From: Symsagittifera roscoffensis
Lineage: Eukaryota > Xenacoelomorpha > Acoela > Convolutidae
DNA: 64,000 nucleotides
Reading direction: 5' to 3'
Assembly (NCBI RefSeq): GCF_963678635.1
Contig: NC_087070.1
Location: forward strand, 17,145,318-17,209,317
In this document: one piece after another, positions 13,901-25,900 of the stretch
How the letters are laid out: each line of letters begins with the position of its first letter
Numbering within the stretch: position 1 is the stretch's first letter
The notes under the pieces: generated by a model
The model's database searches: none
Told to the model about the DNA's origin: nothing
What the model saw: only the letters and a program-made list of their open reading frames with translations
Position numbers and translations under genes: made by a program

Positions 13901-16900
13901 GAACATTTCTTGTAATGCAATTACCCCCACTTGTAAATCGACGTCATACCAGCAAATTGGTTTTAAATGACCATCAACGACAAGACTGGCTGGTAGATCA
14001 GTACGTAATTACTATCGTCATCAGTACTTTAAACTTCCGTTTTTCATCCATCTTTGTTCTTTTCAGTACTAATAAACGTTCTTACTAGCTACTATATTTC
14101 GTCATTGAAAATTTCTTTTTTATCAAGAATGACATTACGTAAAAGTAAAACGACGTGGATACAAAAATTTAAAGCTCAAAAGACTGATGACTTTTTTATG
14201 CAGAACATCAAAAAGACTTTAATTTCTAATTATCATACAAAGACCAGACCAATTCCAATGAAATAATTCTTAAGCGATTGTTCATTTTTCTCTATTAATC
14301 TTCAAACTGTTTTTTTTTTTACAATTTCCATCGATCCAAAAAATATATTAATTTTACGTGACGACTGATGGTATGAGACCAATGTGATAAAATAGTCCCA
14401 CTATCAACAACAAAAAGGAGAGGGGGTCTAAATTGGCGCTATTCACATCTACCTCAACGTTTTTTAACCCCAAGGGGTGATTTTCCCCTCGTCCGCTGAT
14501 TAGACTGCTCTTCTTCTACCAAGTAGACTGAAGAAGGGCAAATTGTAATCAGGGTACCCCTGCTGATAAGCACGGGAGGGCTAATTGAGCAACTGATAAT
14601 TTATCAGGTTCAACAGGGGAAGTTCTATTGGGTTCTTTAGGGCTAGGCTGATAGACACTTCAATTGATGGCTGGTGATGAGTCATGTACATGCAAGTCTT
14701 GCTATTGTCACCATTTCTTGCAAAATCGCCTATTCAAAGTGAGATGCTAGCAGCGCAAAACTGTGACTACATTGACAAAAACGCTTGGGCGTTAGGTAAA
14801 ATCAATTTTGGTTTTCAAATTGTTGAAAAAAAAACATTTTCCTAAAAGCATTAAGCATCCTGCATGTAAAATTGCGCGTATTTTAAGGTCTTGAGTAGCT
14901 CAAAAGGCAAAAAACGGTAGCTCAGAAAGCAAAAAATTACAGGTTCACTTAAGTTCGCTAGTGCTGAGAAAACACTAGACAAAAGCAGACATTTACATAA
15001 CTTTCAGTAGATGAATTTCAATTGAAATCAAAAACTGCATATATACCTACAAATGTATTCTTTGGTTATTAAAGCCTTTTAACACTTTTTCCTGAAAAAA
15101 AAAACAAAAAAATCACCAAAACCTATATACGAGTCTTCACTACGTTCATTACTTTCAAAAACTGAAAATCAGCCGACAAAGTATGACGAAAACCACAAAT
15201 CCAAAAAATCAACAATTTTCAATAAATATGTATGAAAAATTAATTCCTGCCAAAAAGGATCTAACAGGTAGTTTTATTTGAAATTTCAAGAATTGAGCAT
15301 GTCAGCTGCAAGTGAAAGTAACTGCACGTGTTTCTTACAATTTTTGTAAGAAAAGTTGTTTGAAAGCGAGAAAACAAGCCTAGCTTCCGATTACAAGTTA
15401 CTTGCTCCATCAAGTGAAATTACCCACACAACAGGACTCACCAGAGCTGTTACATTCAAACAACAGAATTAGCGGATCTATCAACTCCATTTACAAGTTA
15501 ATCCCTTGACAATCTTCCAAGATTTCCCAATAATCTGAACGTATTCTAGTTATGAGGGAAAAATTTAGACTTCAGAAAAACACTAAACAAAAAGTAGCGT
15601 TCAAAAGTTAACAAGAAACGTAGCTGTGTTTTCTTTCAGTCTTGTGATAGCAAGGGCATCTTATCCAATATGACGTAATACGTGTATCAAAAATTTCAAC
15701 TATCGTTCAAATACAGCTTAAATGCAAGAGCTTTTCTCTTTTTAGCTCTCTCGTCCTATTTCTCAAAAATAAACGACGTTTTCAGATATCCCAGCGAAAT
15801 AAAAAACTTACCTATCAATCCAGTTTTTTCAAATTCAGTTGATTTTAGCAAAAAATTGTCAATCACAAGAGGTCTTGAAGGGCTTTGAGGCTGTAGCTCT
15901 CTCGTCCTTTTTCTCAAAAATGAACGATGTTGCTGTCGAGATCAGTGTCTCTCGCCGTAGCGCAGATGGGTGTCACTGAAACAAAAAATGACTGAGCAAA
16001 AGAGAACGTACTTGTCTGGTTTGAGGTCTCTATGAACTATTCCGTAGCTATGCAGATATTCCACAGCTAACACAGTCTCTGCAAAGTACATTCTGGCCAG
16101 ATCATACGGAAGAGCACCCACATTCTTCAGCAGGGTTCCCACGTCTCCCCCGTCCACGTACTCCATTATCATGCAGAGGTGCTTCTGAAACAAGCAAAAA
16201 CTCAAACACAGTCCAGAAAATCCAAGCTCAACCTTAGGACACAAATTAAGAACAAAACTCTCAATTTTCTGAAATATCACTTAACTTCCGGATATAAATT
16301 AAGAGCATTAGAACATTCTTTTTCAAGCTTAGCAGGGCAATTTCAAAAATTCATATCAGCTACTTCTTGGCTCACGAAAATTTTGCAGCATGCGAACAAG
16401 ACGGTCGACCAAATTGATAATCTCAGCTCTCCAATAGACTATTTTGCCAGGAACTTCGCGTCGCAGGTGAAAAATCATGACAAAAGACCATAAGTATTAT
16501 TTTTGAGAACTTTTTTGAAGCTTTCGGCCAAAGCACGACCTCCTCAAAATTACTACACAGAGGCGAAGCGGAGCTTCGGAACACTTGCAAAACAATTCAA
16601 CACATAGCTAACATAAAACTGGAAAAGAGTCAATGAACGCAAGAAAACAGAAAAAAAACATACTGACCTGTTTTTTTGAGAAAATCTCAACTTTCGAATT
16701 TCAAAGAAAACAAAATAGATAGCCTTAAAGCCCTTTGAATTTCCAGAACACTTCTGATTGACAATTTTTTGCTAAAACCAACTAAATTTTTTTAGAAAAA
16801 CTGGATTGATAGCTAAGTTTTTTATTTCACTGGGATATCTGAAAATTAAAATCCACTTTCGAAACTAGAATTTGCACTTTCGCTGTTCGATAGCGGAGTT

Positions 16901-19900
16901 CGCATTACCTTTAACAAAGGAAATCAACTGACTTGAAAAGAAAGGATTCGAATAACTTTTATCTGCACAAAATTCGATTATTGAGAACCAACGGCCGGGC
17001 AGAAACTAAAGCAGAAAAACTTGGGTCGACCAAAAAGTTTTTTAAGAACCTGGCAAAATTTTTAAACTTGTTTTTTTTTCAAGGCGATTACTTTTTTCGT
17101 TTTAAAAAATAGGGCGACATCAGTTGTGCAGTGTAGAGTCAGAATCCGCTCTTTCAATTAAACCCTTAACCTCAAATTTAGCAAAAATTTTTTGAGAAAA
17201 GGAAAAAAGTTTCCATGAAACGATCAAAATGTCAAAAGTTGGACATTTTCTATGGCCTAAATTCATTTTCTAAAAATTTAAATAATCCAAAAAAGCGGTC
17301 AAAACGCCCGGTGAAGTAAAGTAGAGTCAAACGGAATATATAATCCCACAGAAGAGTGGCCGCTCTATCCATTGGTAACTTTTTCATGACAAGCGAAATT
17401 GCACTAGCATACAGAAGCAAAAATACGACCGATGACGTTACTGGGAAAAATTGAATGGGTAAAACTTTGAGTCTACAAAATTTCTTAGGGGATACATGCC
17501 AATTACGAGTCTACATAATTGTTAAGTGACGCAAGCCAATTATGACGCATTAGCAGTACCAGTCAATTTGAAAAAAAACCAACTGATATGCTACAATTTA
17601 TACAGCGGACGCATTTTAACTAGTATAGGAAAAAGTTGATTAGAAACATCGGACCCTGCCCAGGTTTGAGCCCCTCTTATTTTGTTGCGGGTCTCCTTCC
17701 CTACCTCTACGCTACAGATCCATGATAGCTTGAAGCTAAAAAACTATTTCTACTCTTTTTTTTAAGTTTCTTAAGAACCTGGCAAAATATTTAAACTTTT
17801 TTTTCAAGGCGATTACTTTTTTCGTTTTAAAAAATAGGGCGACATCAGTTGTGCAGTGTAGAGTCAGAATCCGATCTTTCAATTAAACCCTTAACCTCAA
17901 ATTTAGCAAGAAATTTTTGAGAAAAGGAAAAAGTTTCCATGAAACGATCAAAATGTCAAAAGTTCTATGGCCTAAATTCATTTTCTAAAAATTCAAATAA
18001 TCAAAAAAAGCGGTCAAAAATTCCCTTATACCGACATTTTTGGTGGTCGTAGAACGCCCGGTGAAGTAAAGAAGAGTCAAACGGAATATATAATCCCACA
18101 GAAGAGTGGCCGCTCTATCCATTGGTAACTTTTTCATGACCGCGACTGTTTGGAAAACTAATAGTTACCTAAAATGATCTACGAAGTAGTTTTATTTGAA
18201 AAAGAGCGTGTCATCTTGTAATTTGTAAGAAATATGTGCAATTAAAGCAGTAACTTTCAACTGCAAATATGTAAGAAAAGTTGTTTCCAGGAAAAAAAGA
18301 GTAGTTTCCGATTACAAAACACTTGCTCTCGCCAGTGCAAAAAAGGCGCGTTTAGAAACACTTCTGGTTTCTCAGTGAAAAAAGAATGTCAAAAAAGAAT
18401 AACAGACCTTTTGGGTGGCCAGGGTGCCAAATTCCTAACTTAGCCGCTTTCGCCACTAACTCAGCTACTGTAACCTTGAATTTTTAGAGGCGCTGCTTTA
18501 AAACTCACCTTCGTTTCAAAGCTGCAATACATTGAAACGACGAAAGGATTCTGTGCAAACATGAGAATATCTCTCTCTGCAAACACTTGGTCCAACATGT
18601 TTCTCAGCACCAGGTCTTGCTTCTTGATTCGCTTCTCTGCAAACCTCTGCTTAGTGAGTTTGTGTCGCACTAAATAGACAGCACCGTAGGCTCCGTTGCT
18701 GATTAGTTTGATCTGTTCAAAGTCGGCTTCTCCTGGCAAGGCTCTTGGAACTGGTTCCGACTAAAAATATTATTAAATTGAAAAACATTTTAGAAATAGA
18801 TGTATCAAAGCTTTGAGTTTCAGCTTCGTGAAAGCATAAAATTTTTTTTATATTTTCCTTTCATTAATATAGATTTAAGAACCAAAGAAGCGACCTACGT
18901 CATATCCTAACTTTCTCTCTCGGCTACTAAATGTTTCGGAAATAATTCAAACTCCGCACTTAGTTGGACTGATAAAAAAACGCACTTAGGTTCAACTAAT
19001 ACTCGGTAACAGATGCATGTATCTTCTTTGATTGTCAAATAAACTTATGTCCGCGACTGTTCAGATAAGTAGAGTAGAAAATAGTAATATTTGCTAGTTA
19101 CCTCATCTGTGTCAGGTGTGTTTGGTCTTCCACTGTCATATCCCCCTCCCGAATCATAGAAACTCAGTCTATTTATATCTCTCTTTTCACCCAACAGTCT
19201 CAGAATATACGAGGGCAAATCTTTGTTCATCCTCTCTGCAAGATCCCACTGGACCGGTGCCAACTCCTGACCCGATTCAAGTCGCGAGTAGAACACTTCG
19301 GGGTCAAACTCGAGACACTCCAGAAGTCTGGCGGGTCTGGACACAATTGAGAGCAGTTTGTTTCCTCGTTGTAGAACCGGTTCTAGCTGTCGGGCGTTCT
19401 CCACTCGATCCATTGCGTCACTCAGAAGCTTTTCAACCTGGAATAAAACGAACATCCATATCTGAATTTCACAACTGAACTCATAGGTTTCTCAGGTGCT
19501 TTTCTGTTCATTATTTCTTGATTCTCACTTTTCGAATTTCTTTTATTTTTCCCGTTAATGGTTGGCACCTTCTATAACATACATAAATTAGCCAGCCAGA
19601 TGAAGAAAATGAGACGGAAGTGTCAAAATCGAAAAAATACTTTAAAAAGGTCAAGAGACAACAGACAGCTTGGAAAAGAGTCAATGAGTGCAAGTCAACA
19701 AAAAATACTGACATTTCGACGAACTTTCGAAATACCAAAAAAATAAAGGCTTTTAAGCTCTTTGAATTTCGAGAAAACTGGATCAATAGCTAAATTTTTT
19801 TAACTTCATTGGGAAGTTCGATAAATAAACTTTACTTTCGAAACTAGAAGCCGATCACGTTTTTCGTGACCTTTCTAGAGTTTGCCCTCCTTTTTACAAA

Positions 19901-22900
19901 GGAAATAAAAAGAACATGTCAAGAAATCAAAATTAAAATCGGAAAAAGTAAATTTGAGCCTGAAACAAAGTTCAAGACTTTTCCAGAAAAATCATGAAAA
20001 AAAATCGACGTTCATCGACTCTTAATAAAAATTGCATTACAAAAAACTCAGCTATAAGTGAGCAAAAAGTTCAATTTTCAATTCGAGGACTCCATCTAGA
20101 AACGAAATTGCCAGCAATAAATTAGCATGAAATCAATTCTATCAGGCGGCAACAAAACTGAAAATACTTGGGGAGATGCCGCTTGAGCTAAAATGGTTAC
20201 CATTGAAAATTTCGAGCTATAAATTTTTGACTACGCCCACCCGAAGCACACATGTATAAAATTTTTTGTCGCTTCTCAAATGACGCAACATGAAACAACT
20301 AAGCTGATAAAACATAAACCGAATATAAATCAGCAAAAATAATCGGAGCAGGCAAATTTGCTTAATACAGAAATGCATAAAAAAGACTGGCAATTAGAAA
20401 AACCTGAAAAAAGTGTACGTTGTAGAAAAAGCCTGCAAAAGTCAGCGGACAAACAATATACTGACAGAAAAGTCCAACCCAGAATATTCAATACACGTCC
20501 AATTTAGAATTCCAATATTAAAAGAAGTCCCACCAAGGCAATAGTATTTAACTAGAATTTGAGCATGACAGCATTTCCGATACGAAAACGCTTGTAATTG
20601 CAAAAGTACTCAAGAACAAATTCAGGATTTAATCGATACAGATTGATTCATTGGAGTTCTGCCGTAATACTGAAGACCCGATTTTAGCGAAAATTTCTAC
20701 GATACAGGAAAACCTTTGAAAAAAAACGTGACGAAAATGACGTCACATATTTTTTTAAAAAGCAAATACATTTTCTTAGCTCTCTTTAGGCAACATAAAT
20801 ACATGGCACAGCAGGCAAAATTTGAGAACTTATGAAAGGATTCGGCAATTAAATCACGTTTTTGGGCGCCCTCTAGCCTCATTATTTTGACGCCTTTATT
20901 AAGTTCGTTGGGCAAAATGGGCATCGTACTAAGTATCAAAGGGGACCTGAAAGGCGAGTGTGTGCGAACCCCTGATATGGGGTGTCACCCGACATTCCCA
21001 AAATCTATCCCTGATTCAAATTGCCTCAATCATACTTCTAAATATTCACTGCAGGCCACAATTGAAATAAAAATTCTATGACTGGCAGAGATAAAAATTC
21101 AAACTAATAATTTGGTTTAACATTAACGCTGCTACTAAATGAAATTAATCATAATAAAATAAAAATTAACAATGACAACGTCATAATAAAATACAATTAT
21201 AAATTGAAAAAAAAAATGAATAAATCAATACCATTAAAAGTTACTAGCGTTTAACGCACCTTCGGTGCTTCGAAAACCGCATATATTGGAAAAATCATCT
21301 GCAAACTTTTAGTGTACGCTGACTATACCCAATTACAGGGTTGGTAATTTCGAACTTTTTAATTATTTTTTAATTCCCATTTTAAAAGCGTCATCTCGAA
21401 AACTTAATGGGGTCTGGAGAAATTTGTAGGCCAGAGTTGCAACCACCGAGAATCCTCACTGATAGGGTTAGGAATTCAAAATTTTGTGAATTTTTTTAAA
21501 CCTAAGTTTCCCGAAAAAAAAAATTGAAAAAAACGTTCTATCTTGGAAACTAAAAGGACTTGAGCCGCCATATTTGGAGGCAAGATTCGCAATCCTTGAT
21601 AGTACTCTGGCATTACCCAACCACAGGGTTGGGAATTTCAGATCTTTAAAAAATAATATTTATTAAAGTTTTCTGAAAATTGTGCATTTTTTTAAAACTA
21701 AGTTTTCCGGAAAAAAATTTGAAAAAAAAACGTCTTATCTCGGAAACTAAAAGGATTTTAGTATTCATATTAAGAGGCAAGATTTAAGACGCCTGGGTGT
21801 ACGCTGACAATAAGGTTGTATCTTCATCTTCTTTGTAGATAAGTTCCTCGAAAACTATAAGCATTTGAGCAGTCGCGTTTAGCAGTCGCATGTGGCAAGA
21901 TTTGCAGCTCTTTAGAGTACCCTGTCAACACCGAACTATAGCGTTGCGAATTTCAAATTTTGAAAAATATTTAATTTAAACTTTCTGAAAATTTTGGAAA
22001 ACCGTAAAAAAACGTCACATCTTGAAAACAAAGAATTGAGCAGTCATATTTGGAGGAAAGATTCGCAATCGCTGAGAGTACTCTGACAGTACCTAACTAC
22101 AGGGTTGGGAATTTCTGATTTCTAAAAAATAATCACATAATTTTTCTGAAAATTTTTGAAAAGATCACAAAAACCGACATATCTCGAAAACTTAAAAAAA
22201 TTGAGCAGTCATAATTGGAGGCAAGATTCGCAATCTTTGATAGTACTCTGACAGGACCTAGCTACAGGATTGGGATTTTCAGATTTTTAAAAAATAATAC
22301 CCATTTGAATTTTCTGAGAAATTTTGAAAAAATCACAAAAAACGTCATATCTCGAAAACTACAAAGAATTGAGCATCATATTTGGAGGCAAGATTCGCAC
22401 TCTTTGAGAGTACTCTGACAGGACCTAGCTACAGGATTGGGATTTTCAGATTTTTAAAAAATAATACCCATTTGAATTTTCTGAGAAATTTTGAAAAAAT
22501 CACAAAAAACGTCATATCTCGAAAACTACAAAGAATTGAGCATCATATTTGGAGGCAAGATTCGCACTCTTTGAGAGTACTCTGACAGGAACCAACTACA
22601 GGGTTGGGAATTTCAGATTTTGCGAAAACAATTAATATAAGTTTTCAGAAAATTTTTTGAAAAAAGTCACAAAAATCGTCATATCTCAAAAACTTCAAGG
22701 ATTTAAACAGTCATATTTGGAGGCAAGATTTGCAACTCCTTAGAGTACTCTGACAGCACCTAACTACAAGGTTGGGAATTTCAGATTTTCAAAAAAAAAT
22801 AATTATTTAAGTTTTCTGAAAACTTTTTGAAAAAATCACAAAAAACGTCATATCTCAAAAACTACAAAAAATTGAGCAGTCATAGTTGGAGGCAAGATTC

Positions 22901-25900
22901 ACAATCTTTGAGAGTACTCTGACAGGACCCAACTACAGGGTTGGGAACTTCAAGTTTTGTAAATTATTTTGTTATTTGAAATTTCTAAAAATTTTTGAAA
23001 AAATCTCAAAAATCGTCTTATCTCGTTAACTAAAATGATTCGGGCATTCAAAATTGGAGGCCAAATTCGCAAGCCCTAATTCAATATTTGGCTGCTTAAT
23101 TTAAACTCGGTAAAATAACCACTAAAATCAAATTGGAAAATCGAAAAAAAAATCTTAACCATTACAAAATACGATATAGTTTAAACATGCAAAAATAATA
23201 CGTTGAAAAAACTTAAACATGGCGAGATAGTGAAGCCCGCATTTGAATATATAATAGATTAGAAAATTTCGAAGGCAACTAATGGATCTATGAATCGGAT
23301 TTGTAGGGTATTTTTTGTGGAAAACGTTTCTTTTCTAAAAAATAGTATTTCTAAACTATTCTCTTCCCCAAATAAGGTTCCACTTTTTCAACATTAAGGA
23401 CAAGTTTGTTTTCATTCAAATCTTAATGTTTTTTTCTAGTGTTTCTAGAATTGATTTTGTGGCATTGATTGTTAGCTCCATTATTAAGTTTCGTGTAGAT
23501 AACATAGTTCTATCATCCGCAAATTGCCTTAAATTCATGTTTCGGTTTCATATGCGTTTAAAATCAATTACATAGATAATGAAAACCAATGGTCCCAAAA
23601 CAGTACCTTGTGGTACGCCATGGAGTTTTTTTCCAGTCAGAATAATAATTTCACCTATTGCTTACGGTCTCTTAAAAATCCTTCAAATTATATGATGCAT
23701 TATCGGAAAAACCATACATGCAAGATCTAAAAACGGTGAAATTATTTTTGTTGATTGATTCATCTTTTCACCAACCATTTCAGTATAAGAGATAACTGAA
23801 AGTGTTGCAGATTTAATTTCACAAAATCCTATTTGCTAGACGTTAACACAGCGATAACGACAAAAAGAAGCGCTTTAAATTGCAATAAAAAAGTAAAATA
23901 AGCTTTGCGTTAGTAAAAACTCGGCTACATCTCGGATTCGATTTGCGACCTAGAGATTATGATTCTCACGCAGTAATCACTCAGCCACGGACGCTTAATA
24001 AATCACAAACACGATCCACAAATACAGCAGAGAACAGATGCTACGAAATTTCCAGTGCTACAGATCGTGATTATGACCAAAGCGTCACCAAATAATTGAA
24101 CACTGTAACACTTTTAATTAACACATATTTGCAAGTTAGCTTAGAAAAAAAAGAAAGTTCGCACTACTACACTTCGCTCGCAAGCGTAAATAACGAAAAT
24201 TAGTATAGGTTTTCCATAATTCGTTTCAAAAGCTTTTGATAGCGTGTTCGAAAACTTTTGATAGCGTTTTTGTCACACGAAGTGGTTTGTAGTTTGATGC
24301 AACCTGGGTTTAACCTTTTTGGAAACAGGTGTAAAATATGCTTCAAGGAACAATTGGAAATGGTTTTTTACTACACTTCCATTTATTGCGAATTGCAGGT
24401 AGTACGTTCAGATGGCAAGTTTGGCTTATTTGAGGCAGAAAGCCTGTATTCTCAGGAAGCCCTGGATTTTTTTTAACGGTAATGTCTTTATTTTCCTTTA
24501 ATATAATTCGTTGTGGCGCAATGAAAGTCGAACACTAGTTGTAAAATTTTCTTTTCGTGGTATGTTTTCACCTTTAAAATTACCTAATGAGATATAAAAA
24601 ATTCAAAACTTCTTTCATATCTTTACTGGTGAATTCGATTATTTGAAACTGAAATTTTTATTCTAATATGTCACTCACAAGCATGTTTCCATTTAAGTAA
24701 CAAAAATTACTGAGCAACTCATAGCCCTAAGAAAGAATTTCTCAGCATTTAAAATCGATTTAAATATTTTATTCATTTTCGTAAATTGAAATGACGCCAT
24801 TTCCCCTAGCGTTGGCAAAATGAGTGGCTCAAAGCGCATCGAATTCTAATTTTGCTGGAAGGGACAGAAGAAAAAACTTAATTTCCGTATGGGATCAATT
24901 TTCAGCACTTGACGTGCAGTTTTATAACCACCCGTTGCCCTTTCAAGACAGCGTCTCAGCTCTTTCTAAGGAGAAATTAAAATCAATAGCAATATGTGCG
25001 ATTCTATTGAAAAGTAACAGACAGTATACGGCAAACAAACTGACACTTTTGCATCAAATCGTGCCAATTACACTCAAAAGCTTTTCATGACTAAGTTTTT
25101 AAAAGGGACTTTTCTTATGCCATTTACACCATTTCTTAAAAGCAACTCCGAGTGCGAATTAAAAGGAGCCTTAGCTTTTTCAAATCTGTGCCATACCCTC
25201 AAGTCAAGTCTAATTCAAGAGATAGATTGCTCTTTGGTACTAATGGACTCGAACCCCCATCTACTTCGAACTAAAAAACAGAACTAAAAATTCTAGAATT
25301 GAATACTCTGTCTACCTTGATGCACAGTTCGTTGAAATAAGCTCCAGTGAGTATCTTCTCAGTGGACTTGTCCAGACAGTCCTTGGCCAACTTCAGGATC
25401 TGGTGGGACACAAAAGAGACCACTGGGTCTGACTCGGGTGGGGGTGGGGTGGACACTAGGAGAGGACTAGTGGCCACACTGTTGCTGTTAGCGGGAGATG
25501 AGAGACGACTGCTGATGCTCTTCGAAGGGGGAGGGGTTGCCTGAAACCAAAGCATATAACTACCACAAACAATCAGATGTTTTAACATTAACCAATTGGT
25601 AAAACGCATAAAAACAGACTACAAATTTTTCCTGTTGTACCGGTGCCTAACAGAAAACATTGCCAACAGACAGTTGGAAAAGATTCATGAGCGCAAGGAA
25701 ATAGAAAAAAACTGACTTGTTTTTTGTACACTTCAAACTTTGAATTCAAAAGAAAAAAAATAAATGTCCTTCGAACTCTTTGATTTAGAGGTCTTTGATT
25801 TAAGAAAACTCAAAATTTGCACCTTTTTGATAAAATTAACCCAAATTGAGAAAGCTGTATCAATAGATATCAAAGAATAAAACAATCACTAAAACCTATA

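Noticed and set aside
19116-19478. 120-codon plus-strand frame
   Set aside because: It is the antisense shadow of MAST exon 7.
22215-22585. Two overlapping repeated 67-codon frames
   Set aside because: They arise from the 167-bp satellite (167 is not a multiple of 3 and the frames simply recur per unit); not coding.
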